From assembly GCA_035551995.1 (NCBI GenBank), contig DASZME010000057.1:1-31949 (forward strand): a stretch of 31,949 nucleotides of DNA. Direction: 5' to 3'. The notes beneath the pieces are model-generated. The model saw only the letters and a program-made list of their open reading frames with translations. It ran no database searches and was not told the origin of the DNA. The position numbers and the translations under genes were made by a program. Positions 16,607 to 24,602 of this stretch are shown piece after piece. Position 1 is the first letter of the stretch, and each line of letters starts with the position of its first letter. This DNA is from RYN-428 sp035551995. Its GTDB lineage: Bacteria > Planctomycetota > Phycisphaerae > Tepidisphaerales > Tepidisphaeraceae.

Positions 16607-17050
16607 ATGGAATCCGACCCCACTATCGAAGCGCTCGCCGAGCAGGTGGCCTGTTATACGCGCCTCGCGAAGCTGGCGCTCGTGCAGCACCAGCACATCC
16701 AGAATTCACGGACGGAGGAATTGTTGTCGGTGCTGACCAGCCGTCAGGAAGTGCTCGATCAGCTGGGCGCGTTGGAAAAAGTGATCGGGCCGACCAAACG
16801 GCGATGGGCTGAATATGTCGCCGGCATCGGGCCCGAGAGCCGGAGACGGGCCGAAGCGCTGCTGGCCGAGACCAAGGCGCTGCTGGAAAAGATTACCAGC
16901 GCCGATCGCAATGACGTGCTGGTGCTTCAACAGCGGAAGTTGAACCTCGGCCGCAAGATTCAGCAGACGACCGTCGCCAAGCAGGTTAACCGCAATTATG
17001 CGGCGGCGGCGTACGGAACGCCAAAACCACGGATGGATTTGCAGACTTAA
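16607..17050 (+). CDS. FlgN-like flagellar export chaperone (putative)
   Basis: Starting at ATG 16607 (GAGG 8 nt upstream), the product is 147 residues and all-helical. It has a first helix pair ALAEQVACYTRLAKLALVQH, a central LTSRQEVLDQLGALEKV and a third helix KALLEKITSADRNDVLVLQQ. The tail is NRNYAAAAYGTPKPRMDLQT. The 'RQ-LL--L--LE' helix, the D-N-LL helix and the flexible tyrosine/glycine tail are the FlgN pattern. FlgN holds the hook-filament junction proteins FlgK and FlgL for export. Sequence identity in this family is low, so the call rests on pattern and on the flagellar neighbourhood. The two-component kinase follows 50 bp downstream. Confidence 0.5.
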   Translation: MESDPTIEALAEQVACYTRLAKLALVQHQHIQNSRTEELLSVLTSRQEVLDQLGALEKVIGPTKRRWAEYVAGIGPESRRRAEALLAETKALLEKITSADRNDVLVLQQRKLNLGRKIQQTTVAKQVNRNYAAAAYGTPKPRMDLQT

Positions 17051-17100
17051 TCGCGCCTCCTCCGGCTCCCGCTCCCCAAAGGCAAGAGGGGCAGAACAGC

Positions 17101-17976
17101 ATGGAAGCAGATTCATTCATTCTCGATCGTCCCGCGCGAGCGGCTTTTCCCGCTCCGCAGCCGGACTACGCGCGGCGCATCGACGAACTCGGGCAGATCA
17201 TCGAAACTTATAACGATATCACCAACCGCCTTCAGAAATCCCACGAGCAATTGAACGATACCGTCCACCGCCTTCGCGCCGAGTTGAGCGAAAAGAATCG
17301 GCTTCTCGAACGCCGAAATCGTCTGGCCGCGCTGGGCGAAATGGCGGCGGGAATGGCCCATGAGATTCGCAACCCCTTGGGCGGAATCCAGCTTTACGCA
17401 TCCTTGCTGGCCAAGGACGTGGCCGATCGGCGCGACTCGCTCGAATTGGTCCGCAAAATATCCGGCGGCGTCAAACGCCTGGAAAGCATCGTCGGACAAG
17501 TCCTCCAGTTCACCCGGGAATTGCACGTTCACCCGCAGGACATCGATCTTGCCGCCGTGATCGATCAGGCGGTGGAATATGCCGCCCCGGCGATGCTCGA
17601 TCGAAACGTGCGCTGCACCGTCACGGGGCCGCGCCCGATGCCGGCGAAAGTGGACGGGTTGTTATTCGGGCAGGCGGTTCTGAATCTTCTGCTGAACGCC
17701 GCCGAGGCGATCGCCCGCGACGGAGAAATTCGTCTGAGCTTTGGCGCCCCGCCGGAAAGTTCCGACGCGGCGCAATTTCATTTATCGGTCGTCGACAGCG
17801 GCCCGGGCATTCCGCCGAACGTGCTCGATCGCATTTTCAACCCATTTTTCACGACCCGCGACACGGGCACCGGGCTTGGCCTGGCGATCGTGCATCGCGT
17901 GATCGAAGGCCACGACGGCGCCATCGTCGCCCAGAACGTACCCGGCGGCGGAGCGCGGTTTGAGATTCGAATCTGA
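17101..17976 (+). CDS. Cytoplasmic sensor histidine kinase, FleS/FlrB/AtoS type
   Basis: The 291-residue product has no membrane segment. A coiled coil (about 25-72) leads into the HisKA helix LAALGEMAAGMAHEIRNPLG with the phospho-accepting His87. The ATPase domain follows, with LLNAAEAIA (N box), DSGPGIPPNVLDRIFNPFF (G1/F box) and GTGLGLAIVHRVI (G2 box). Cytoplasmic kinases paired with a sigma-54 activator next to flgB control mid-class flagellar genes in many bacteria (FlrBC, FleSR); the same role is inferred here. AGAGGGG lies about 10 nt before the ATG. The response regulator begins 9 nt after the stop, so the two are co-translated from one mRNA. Confidence 0.85.
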   Translation: MEADSFILDRPARAAFPAPQPDYARRIDELGQIIETYNDITNRLQKSHEQLNDTVHRLRAELSEKNRLLERRNRLAALGEMAAGMAHEIRNPLGGIQLYASLLAKDVADRRDSLELVRKISGGVKRLESIVGQVLQFTRELHVHPQDIDLAAVIDQAVEYAAPAMLDRNVRCTVTGPRPMPAKVDGLLFGQAVLNLLLNAAEAIARDGEIRLSFGAPPESSDAAQFHLSVVDSGPGIPPNVLDRIFNPFFTTRDTGTGLGLAIVHRVIEGHDGAIVAQNVPGGGARFEIRI

Positions 17977-17985
17977 AAGGAAGTC

Positions 17986-19362
17986 ATGGCAAGAATTCTC
18001 GTCGTCGATGACCAGGAAATGATGCGTGATTCGCTCGCGGCGACCCTCGTGCGCGAAGGCCACGAAGTCATTGCCGCCGGCGACGGGCCGATGGCGGTAT
18101 CGCGCCTTTCGGGTCCGGGCCGGGTCGATCTGCTGATTACCGATTTGAAGATGCCGCGCATGACCGGATTGGAATTGCTCGCCGAGTCCAGGCGCATTCG
18201 CCCCGATACGCCGGTGGTTTTGATGACGGCGTTCGCCACCGTCGCGACGGCCGTTGAGGCGATGAAACTCGGCGCCTACGACTACATTCAAAAGCCGTTC
18301 GACGGGGAAGAGATCAAGCTGTTGATCGACCGTACGCTGGAGCACAGCCGGTTGATCCGCGAAAATCAGGCCCTGCGCACGATGACCGAGCAGAGCGTGC
18401 CGCGGCCAATGATCGGGTCGGGCGCGTTGATGGCCGAGATTCGCAAGAAAATGGATCTGGTCGCCAAAAGCAGCGCGACCGTCCTCGTAAGGGGCGAAAG
18501 CGGAACGGGCAAGGAGATAGTCGCTCGCGGGATTCATGCGGCCTCGCCGCGGCGCGAACGGCCGTTTCTGGCGGTGAATTGTGCGGCCCTGTCGGAAAAC
18601 CTCCTGGAATCGGAACTGTTCGGCCACGAAAAAGGCGCCTTCACCGGCGCCGACAAAACCCGCCGGGGCCGCTTCGAGCTTGCCGACGGCGGCACCTTGT
18701 TGCTCGACGAAATCAGCGAAATCGCGCCGGCGTTGCAGGCCAAGCTCCTGCGCGTCCTGCAGGAGAGCACCTTCGAGCGCGTCGGCAGCGGCATCAGCCA
18801 GCAGGTGGACGTTCGTGTGGTCGCGACCACCAACCGCGATCTGGAAGCGTCGGTGCGCGACGGAAAATTTCGCGAGGATCTGTTTTATCGCTTGAACGTG
18901 GTACCGATCGAACTTCCCGCGCTTCGGCATCGATCCGACGACGTGCCGGAATTATGTCGGCATTTTCTCCACCAAATCGCCAAGCGCGAAAACGCGGCGT
19001 TTCGACATATCGAGTCCGAAGCCGTTCGATTGATGCAACGCTATAGCTGGCCGGGAAACGTGCGGGAATTGCAGAATATCGTCGAGCGGGCGTGCGTGCT
19101 GGAAGCCGAGCCCGGCATCATTCGGGCGGTAACGATCGAACCCTGGCTGCGCGGGCGGCCGGCGACGGCGGGCGCAGTCGATGACCTGGCGGGAAAGCCG
19201 CTGGCCGACATCGAAAAGCAGGTCATCCTCAGCACGCTTCAGCAGTTTAAGGGCCATCGAATCAAAACAGCCGGCGCGCTGGGCATCGGCGTTCGTACAC
19301 TCGGGATGAAACTCAAGCGCTGGAAAGAAGACGGCGAACTGGTGGAAGCGGAAAGTATGTAA
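17986..19362 (+). CDS. Sigma-54-dependent response regulator, FleR/FlrC type
   Basis: The 458-residue NtrC-family activator has a receiver domain (1-120) with acidic pair DD8-9, phospho-acceptor Asp53 (LLITDLKMP) and Lys103 (YIQKPF). The AAA+ domain has Walker A GESGTGKE (170-177), the sigma-54 contact loop GAFTGA (217-222), Walker B LLLDE (238-242) and RVVATTNRDL. A C-terminal Fis-like helix-turn-helix follows (ILSTLQQFKGHRIKTAGAL, then GVRTLGMKLKRW). All residues needed for activity are visible. AAAGGAAG precedes the ATG. Its place between its kinase and flgB argues for control of the flagellar genes; I could not find a convincing -24/-12 site in front of flgB. Confidence 0.9.
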   Translation: MARILVVDDQEMMRDSLAATLVREGHEVIAAGDGPMAVSRLSGPGRVDLLITDLKMPRMTGLELLAESRRIRPDTPVVLMTAFATVATAVEAMKLGAYDYIQKPFDGEEIKLLIDRTLEHSRLIRENQALRTMTEQSVPRPMIGSGALMAEIRKKMDLVAKSSATVLVRGESGTGKEIVARGIHAASPRRERPFLAVNCAALSENLLESELFGHEKGAFTGADKTRRGRFELADGGTLLLDEISEIAPALQAKLLRVLQESTFERVGSGISQQVDVRVVATTNRDLEASVRDGKFREDLFYRLNVVPIELPALRHRSDDVPELCRHFLHQIAKRENAAFRHIESEAVRLMQRYSWPGNVRELQNIVERACVLEAEPGIIRAVTIEPWLRGRPATAGAVDDLAGKPLADIEKQVILSTLQQFKGHRIKTAGALGIGVRTLGMKLKRWKEDGELVEAESM

Positions 19363-19549
19363 ACAGGCTGGTACCAGATTTTCCGCGATCGCAAGTCATG
19401 GGAATCTTGAACAAGGCGAGACGCGCAACCAATGCGCGGTCCGCGCGGGATTTGCCGAACAAGTAGTCTTCTGCCCGATAATCAGTCCGCAAAACCCGTT
19501 GTTTTTGGAGCGATTGAATGGCATGGGGTTTGATAGGGAAAGGTAAAAC

Positions 19550-19948
19550 GTGTTCGAGCGATTGCTGAATCAAAGTAGTGAGCCGGTTCTGGAGAAGATG
19601 CTCCAGTTCACGGCCGCGCGCCATAACTTGATCGCCGAGAACGTCATTAACATCTCTACGCCAAACTATAAGCAAAAGGACCTGTCGCTGGACAAATTCC
19701 AGGAGATGCTCGGCGAGCGGATTTCGCGACGCGACGACGCGCCCCTCGGCGAAACGTCGTTCGACGATATTTCCGCCGAGCTGGAAAATCCGCAGCGGGG
19801 AATTTTGTTTCACGACGGCGTGAATCGATCGATGGAACAGCTCATGAGCGATCAGGCCAAGAACGCCATGATGCACAATTTCATCGTCGAGTTGCTCCGC
19901 AAGCAGTATCAGACGATGGAACTATCGCTGAAGGATCGTCCGGGATAA
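19550..19948 (+). CDS. flgB: Flagellar proximal rod protein FlgB
   Basis: FlgB is part of the proximal rod that links the MS ring to the drive shaft. The 132-residue product has the N-terminal rod motif HNLIAENVINISTPNYKQKDL and the C-terminal helix MHNFIVELLRKQYQTMELSL. The start is GTG 19550, with GGGAAAGG ending 6 nt upstream. It is the first structural gene of the cluster. The 187-bp gap before it (19363-19549) shows no gene, only a GCGCGG/CCGCGC palindrome near 19440. Confidence 0.88.
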   Translation: MFERLLNQSSEPVLEKMLQFTAARHNLIAENVINISTPNYKQKDLSLDKFQEMLGERISRRDDAPLGETSFDDISAELENPQRGILFHDGVNRSMEQLMSDQAKNAMMHNFIVELLRKQYQTMELSLKDRPG

Positions 19949-20075
19949 ATCCTGACCATGAGCGGCGCTCGCGGTTTGGGCCGCGATCTCCTGTCAGAAC
20001 ACGCCACAAATCGGCGTATGCAGTATTGGAAGCGTATCGAAGGGCAGGCGACGTCCCGGCCGCATCGGAGGATAA

Positions 20076-20480
20076 ATGTTTGACGCATTGGACATGGGCG
20101 CGAGCGGATTGCAGGCTCAGCGCGCGCGGATGGACACGATCGCCGGGAATGTTTTGCACGTGAATACCACGCGAAACGAGCGTGGAGAAAAGATTCCGTA
20201 CAAACGGCGTTTCGTGGTCTTTGCGCCGGGGCGTGCGGATGATACAAGCAAGCCGGGCGTGCATGTGGCGGAGGTTGGTCTCGATCAGTCGCCGCCGTTG
20301 CGAAAATATGAGCCGGGCCATCCGGACGCCGACGCGAGCGGGTATGTCAGTTATCCGAACATCGACACCGCGATCGAATATGTAAACGCGATGGAAGCCT
20401 CGCGAGCCTATGACGCGAATATCACGATGATGGAAGATACGAAGTCGATGATTAATTCCAGTTTGAGGATAATTGCCTAG
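20076..20480 (+). CDS. flgC: Flagellar proximal rod protein FlgC
   Basis: FlgC joins FlgB in the proximal rod. The 134-residue product starts at ATG 20076, with GGAGG 4 nt upstream. The N terminus MFDALDMGASGLQAQRARMD then AGNVLHVNTTRN is the flagellar rod/hook N-terminal signature. The C-terminal half has the family's GYVSYPNIDTAIEYVNAMEA and YDANITMMEDTKSMINSSL. Length is normal. The flgB-flgC gap is 127 bp with no visible signal apart from the ribosome binding site. Confidence 0.92.
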   Translation: MFDALDMGASGLQAQRARMDTIAGNVLHVNTTRNERGEKIPYKRRFVVFAPGRADDTSKPGVHVAEVGLDQSPPLRKYEPGHPDADASGYVSYPNIDTAIEYVNAMEASRAYDANITMMEDTKSMINSSLRIIA

Positions 20481-20481
20481 G

Positions 20482-20590
20482 AAGTTGTTGTTGCTACTTG
20501 TTCGTTGCTAGCGAAGATAAGGTCGCTGACGTAAACGTCGGATTTTCTTCCCGCAAACAATCGGCGACGAGCGACTGGCAACTAGCGATT
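20482..20590. repeat. Eroded AGTTGnn inverted repeat between flgC and fliE
   Basis: The left side has GAAGTTGTTGTTGCT and GTTGCTAGCGAAGATAAGG. The right side, after a loop, has TTTTCTTC and then GGCAACTAGCGA. The outer GTTGCTAG/CTAG(C)AAC-type units and the inner GAAGA/TCTTC pair mirror the better-preserved array at 20913-21032, so this looks like an older copy of that element. Confidence 0.5.
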
Positions 20591-20597
20591 AACCGCC

Positions 20598-20909
20598 ATG
20601 ATCGACGCTTTGACGAACAATCCGAGCATCGGCACGCTGGCTGGAGCCGGCGATATCGGGACTGCGCATTCGACGGGGCCGACGGGCGGGACCAGTTTCG
20701 CCGACACGTTAAAAAACAGCATCGACGAGGTTTCCCGCCTCCAGCAGGACGCGAGCAAGGCCGTCGAGGACGTGGCGACGGGTAAGACGGACAATGTCGA
20801 TCATGTGATGACCGCCGTCGAGAAATCGGACCTGGCGTTTAAGACGCTGCTGGCGATTCGCGCGAAATTGATGGACGCTTACGATGAAATCAAGGGAATC
20901 GCGATCTAG
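20598..20909 (+). CDS. fliE: Flagellar hook-basal body protein FliE
   Basis: FliE forms the junction between the MS ring (FliF) and the rod. The 103-residue product has a glycine-rich start and then SFADTLKNSIDEVSRLQQDA. The conserved half DVATGKTDNVDHVMTAVEKS and LAFKTLLAIRAKLMDAYDEI follows, the family signature. The start ATG 20598 has no strong ribosome binding site. fliF follows after an inverted repeat array. Confidence 0.92.
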   Translation: MIDALTNNPSIGTLAGAGDIGTAHSTGPTGGTSFADTLKNSIDEVSRLQQDASKAVEDVATGKTDNVDHVMTAVEKSDLAFKTLLAIRAKLMDAYDEIKGIAI

Positions 20910-20912
20910 GAG

Positions 20913-21032
20913 AGTTGCTAGTTGTCAGTTGCGAGTTGTCAGTTGTCAGTTGTTAGTGAAGACAAAGGCAAATGGGTCGCCGTCTTCCTTTTTTACTAGC
21001 AACTAGCAACTAGCAACTGACAACTGACAACT
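20913..21032. repeat. Heptamer AGTTGnn array with inverted half, between fliE and fliF
   Basis: The left half (20913-20954) is six heptamers AGTTGCT/AGTTGTC/AGTTGCG/AGTTGTT in a row. The right half (about 20996-21032) is five of the same units on the opposite strand. Between them, GAAGAC and GTCTTC add an inner stem around a ~20-nt loop. As RNA the region could form a long hairpin directly between the fliE stop and the fliF ribosome binding site. Confidence 0.8.
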
Positions 21033-21068
21033 TATTTCCCATCCGACAGAGCCAAGGAGGGCTACGTC

Positions 21069-22748
21069 ATGGACTTTTTCAAAGCGCAGTTCGATCGGAT
21101 TACCCAGCAGTTGGCGTCATTGACGCCAAGTCAGAAAATGCTGACCGCCGCGATGGTGGCGATCATGGTGATGACGCTGGTGTGGTGGGGGCGGTACGCG
21201 GGGGAGCCGGAGATGGAGCCGTTGTTGCCGCAGGCGATATCGGCCGATGAATTGCCGCGCGTCGAGATGGAGCTTGAGGCCAGGGGCATCCGGCATGCCA
21301 TGTCGGGGGATAAGCTCCTGGTTCCGTCGGATCGGAAGCTGGAAGCGGTGGCGGGATTGATGTACTCGCACGCGTTGCCACGCAACGCGCGGGACGGGTT
21401 TGAAGATGTTCTGAAAAACATCAACCCGTTCATGTCCGAATCCGAAGCGAGCAATCTCTGGAACCGCGGAAAGCAAACGACCGTCTCGCAAATTATCGCC
21501 GATTTTCCGGATGTCGCCAATGCGCAGGTGATTATCGATCCCATGCGGGAAGTGCGGATCGGCGGCGGGATCGAACCGTCGGCCACCGTCACCATTTCCA
21601 TGCGATCGGGGATCAAGGCGTCGCAGCAATTGGTGGATGCGGCGGCCGACGTGGTGCAGGGGGCGCAGTCGTCTCTGTCGCGCAACAAAATCAAAGTGGT
21701 CGTGGACGGCTCGCCTCGCCGTCTTCGTCAGGACAGCTCCGACGGCGGGCTGTTTGCCGACGATCAACAGGAGGCGATTCAGCACGAAGAAGTTCGCCTC
21801 GAAGACAAGATCAAAAACCAACTTAGTTACATCCCCGGCCTGATGGCTTCGGTGACGGTGAAGCTGAACACGATGCATCTCGTGGAAAACATCACGGCGT
21901 TCGATCCGAAAGCCTCCCTTCAAAAAGAGAGCCAAACCACCAATAAGACGCAGGAAACCACCGGCGCCTCCAGCGGCGGCGGGGAGCCTGGCGTGGGCGC
22001 CAATGCCCCGTTGTCGGTCAACGGCGGGCCGGCCGTCGCGCTGCCGGGCGCGACGAGCAATACCGAGGAAAACACCGCGCATTTCGAAAACTTCGTCGGC
22101 CATACGGTGACGCAGCGCACCAACGCCGGCGGCGATACGACGCCGGTGGCCGCGGCGGTGCGGGTGCCGTTGACCTATTTCGCGGCCATCTACACCCGGC
22201 AGAATCCCACCGTCAAGGACCCTACCGAAAAGCAGATGCGCGGCCTCATCGACGAACAACTGCTAAAGATTCGCCATGACGTGATGGCCTGCACGGCCTT
22301 GAAGCAGGATACCGACGTGGCGGTGGAGACGTACATTGATCCGACGGCGCTCGGCGCTCCGCCGCAAGTGGTGGCGGCGGGGGGCGGCATGTGGCTGGCG
22401 ATGCTGGGCGGCGGGCATATCAAGGAAGGGGTGCTTGGCGCCATGGCGCTGCTGAGCCTATTCATGGTGTCGATGATGGTGAAGAAGGGCGCGATCGTTC
22501 CGGTCGTCGCGACGCCCGTCTCGGCCGGCGCCGCCGCAGGTGGGCCGGTCGTTCCCGAGCGGGCGGGCTTCAAGGTGATTCCGGAAGATGTCGGCGAGGC
22601 CGGCGAGGGCAACGCGACCCTCGACGGAATGGAACTCGACGACGATACCGTCCGCACCCAACAGATGCTCGAGCAGGTCTCGAACCTCGTGAAAGAAGAT
22701 CCGGAAAGCGCCGCCAAGATGGTCAAGCGCTGGATGAACCGGGCATAA
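21069..22748 (+). CDS. fliF: Flagellar MS-ring protein FliF
   Basis: FliF forms the membrane ring that houses the export gate and carries the FliG rotor. The 559-residue product has a first membrane segment (MLTAAMVAIMVMTLVWW, about 24-40). The periplasmic ring-building domains follow, with LPRVEMELEARGIRHAMSGD and VANAQVIIDPMREV. A low-complexity Gly/Ala region (about 295-330) precedes a second membrane segment (VLGAMALLSLFMVSMMV, about 457-473). The C terminus LEQVSNLVKEDPESAAKMVK is the FliG-binding tail. AAGGAGG lies 7 nt before the ATG. fliG starts 3 nt after the stop. Confidence 0.95.
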   Translation: MDFFKAQFDRITQQLASLTPSQKMLTAAMVAIMVMTLVWWGRYAGEPEMEPLLPQAISADELPRVEMELEARGIRHAMSGDKLLVPSDRKLEAVAGLMYSHALPRNARDGFEDVLKNINPFMSESEASNLWNRGKQTTVSQIIADFPDVANAQVIIDPMREVRIGGGIEPSATVTISMRSGIKASQQLVDAAADVVQGAQSSLSRNKIKVVVDGSPRRLRQDSSDGGLFADDQQEAIQHEEVRLEDKIKNQLSYIPGLMASVTVKLNTMHLVENITAFDPKASLQKESQTTNKTQETTGASSGGGEPGVGANAPLSVNGGPAVALPGATSNTEENTAHFENFVGHTVTQRTNAGGDTTPVAAAVRVPLTYFAAIYTRQNPTVKDPTEKQMRGLIDEQLLKIRHDVMACTALKQDTDVAVETYIDPTALGAPPQVVAAGGGMWLAMLGGGHIKEGVLGAMALLSLFMVSMMVKKGAIVPVVATPVSAGAAAGGPVVPERAGFKVIPEDVGEAGEGNATLDGMELDDDTVRTQQMLEQVSNLVKEDPESAAKMVKRWMNRA

Positions 22749-22751
22749 AAA

Positions 22752-23777
22752 ATGACAATCGGAACCTCAGCTTCAAATGAAATCAGCGGCGTCCGCAAAG
22801 CGGCGATCCTGCTGCTGTCGCTTCCGCAGGACGAAGCGGCCGAAATCCTCCGGCGCCTGCCGCCCGACGCCGTCGAGGAAGTTATGCGCGAAATCGCCGG
22901 CCTCGGCGAGATTACCCTCAGCCTGCGCGGGAAAATTTTCAACGAATTTTACAATATCGCCCTGGCCAACAACTATCTCTCGGAGGGCGGTCTGGAATAC
23001 GCCAAGTTGCTTCTCCGCAAGGCGCTTCCGGCGGGGGACGCCGACAAGGCGATCCTGCAGGTGACCCAGCAGGTGCAGACCACCCCATTTTCTTTCCTGC
23101 AAAAGGCCGAGAGCGAAAACCTGCTGACGTTCATTCAGGACGAGCACCCGCAGACGATCGCGCTGATTCTGGCGCATCTTCCGCCGCAAAAGGCGTCGGA
23201 GATTCTGGTCGGCTTGCCCAGCCAGAAGCAGATCGAGGTGGTCAAGCGCGTGGCGAACATGGAGCAGACCAACCCGGAAGTGATCAAAGAAGTGGAGCGC
23301 GGGCTGGAGTATCGTCTGTCGGATATCGTCAGCCAGACATTCGAAAAGGCCGGCGGGGTCGATACGGTGGCGGAGATATTGAATCTCGCCGACCGGTCCA
23401 CGGAGAAGGGAATCATGGAGGGGCTGGAAGCGGAAGACCCGGATCTGGTCGAGCAGATTCGCCGGCTCATGTTCGTCTTCGAGGATATTCTTCTGGTCAA
23501 CGACAAGGGAATCCAATCGGTGCTCAAGGAAGTCGACAACGAAGAACTGTCGCTGGCGTTGAAGACCGCGAGCCAGGAACTCAAAGACAAGATTTTCAAG
23601 AACATGTCCGAGCGGGCCGCGCAGCTTATTCAGGAAGACATGCAATACATGGGGCCCGTCCGCGTAAGCGACGTGGAATCGGCCCAGCAGAAAATCGTGG
23701 ATATCGTTCGGCGCCTGGAAGACGCGGGAGAAATTATCATCGCCGGGCGCGGGGGGGAGAAGGAGATGGTGGTGTGA
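22752..23777 (+). CDS. fliG: Flagellar motor switch protein FliG
   Basis: FliG is the rotor protein that generates torque against the stator and binds FliF and FliM. The 341-residue product shows the N-terminal AAILLLSLPQDEAAEILRRL, the middle-domain EHPQTIALILAHLPPQKASE and the C-terminal torque helix DILLVNDKGIQSVLKEVDNE. It ends with QQKIVDIVRRLEDAGEIIIA, as in the family. All three domains are present at normal length. The last codons (GGEKEMVV) run into a G-rich repeat region. It is translated right after fliF. Confidence 0.95.
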   Translation: MTIGTSASNEISGVRKAAILLLSLPQDEAAEILRRLPPDAVEEVMREIAGLGEITLSLRGKIFNEFYNIALANNYLSEGGLEYAKLLLRKALPAGDADKAILQVTQQVQTTPFSFLQKAESENLLTFIQDEHPQTIALILAHLPPQKASEILVGLPSQKQIEVVKRVANMEQTNPEVIKEVERGLEYRLSDIVSQTFEKAGGVDTVAEILNLADRSTEKGIMEGLEAEDPDLVEQIRRLMFVFEDILLVNDKGIQSVLKEVDNEELSLALKTASQELKDKIFKNMSERAAQLIQEDMQYMGPVRVSDVESAQQKIVDIVRRLEDAGEIIIAGRGGEKEMVV

Positions 23778-23850
23778 GGGGGTTGGGACCGGGGGACGGG
23801 CGACCGGATCGGGTGACAAGTGACAGGGTGACAAGGTGATTTGTGAGGGA
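23774..23850. repeat. Short GTGAnnnn octamer array between fliG and fliH
   Basis: GTGAGGGGG at 23774 is followed by G-rich sequence. Then GTGACAA, GTGACAGG, GTGACAAG and GTGATTTG lie in a row from 23814. These are the same octamers as in the larger array after fliI. The first unit overlaps the fliG stop codon. Confidence 0.65.
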
Positions 23851-23897
23851 GGGATTTGCGTTTGGTTGGCGCGGGCGGCGGGTTTGTGAGAAGCGTT

Positions 23898-24602
23898 ATG
23901 GGTTTGATCAAATCTTCAACAACGCCTCTTACCGCGTCGCCGTTTTCATTGGCGGACATCGAAGACGCAGCCAAGCGCGTCTTGCTGCGCGCTCGCCAGC
24001 AGGCGGATCAGCTGCTTGCCGCTGCCCAGTCCGAGGCCACTCAGTTGAAAGCGACAGCGAAGGTTCTCGGGCTTGCCGAAGGCGTGCGCGAAGGGACCGC
24101 TCGGGGTTTGGAGCAAGGTCATAAAGCGGGAGAGCAGCAGGCCCTCAAGGAAAACGCCGTCCAATTGCAAAATGCCATCGCGGCGCTCAGCAAGGCGGCG
24201 ACGGTTCTGGACCAAACCCGCTGCGAACTGGAAGCGTCGGCTTTGGCCGAAGTCGTGAAGCTGGCCATCGCCATCGCTCGCCGGGTGACCAAACGCCAGG
24301 GATTGATCGAACCGGAGGTGTTTACCGCAAATCTTGAAGAAGCGATGAAACTGGTCGTGCAGCAGGTCGATCTGAGGATCGCCATTCATCCGTCGCAGCG
24401 TAAAACGCTGGATGCGGCCCTGCCGGCGCTGGGGCTGAAATGGCCGAGCCTAAAGCATCTGGAGATCGTCGAAGAGCCGGCCATCGAGCCGGGCGGATGC
24501 CGAATCTCGACACGCCATGGATCGATCGACGCCGACCTGAATGTGCAACTGGATCGGGTGGCGGCTGATCTGCTTCCCATTCCGCGGGAGGCGTCGGGAT
24601 GA
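23898..24602 (+). CDS. fliH: Flagellar export ATPase regulator FliH
   Basis: FliH dimers hold the FliI ATPase at the export gate. From ATG 23898 the product is 234 residues; the frame is open to 23856, but that part lacks a ribosome binding site. A glycine-containing helical stretch GLAEGVREGTARGLEQGHKA has the GxxxG/AxxxG pattern typical of FliH. The C-terminal part (VDLRIAIHPSQRKTLDAALP, then EPGGCRISTRHGSIDADL) matches the FliH/HrpE/vacuolar-ATPase E-like domain. The stop overlaps the fliI start (ATGA), which couples the two. Confidence 0.85.
   Translation: MGLIKSSTTPLTASPFSLADIEDAAKRVLLRARQQADQLLAAAQSEATQLKATAKVLGLAEGVREGTARGLEQGHKAGEQQALKENAVQLQNAIAALSKAATVLDQTRCELEASALAEVVKLAIAIARRVTKRQGLIEPEVFTANLEEAMKLVVQQVDLRIAIHPSQRKTLDAALPALGLKWPSLKHLEIVEEPAIEPGGCRISTRHGSIDADLNVQLDRVAADLLPIPREASG

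Noticed and set aside
17782..18930. 382-aa open frame on the minus strand
   Set aside because: It is antisense to the well-supported kinase and response regulator genes.
19518..19535. Possible sigma-54 promoter TGGCATGGGGTTTGAT before flgB
   Set aside because: The -24 half fits, but the -12 GC is GA, and the transcript would begin after the flgB ribosome binding site.
21117..22259. 380-aa open frame on the minus strand
   Set aside because: It is antisense to fliF and shows no family features.
22773..23834. 353-aa open frame on the minus strand
   Set aside because: It is antisense to fliG and is a shadow of its codon pattern.
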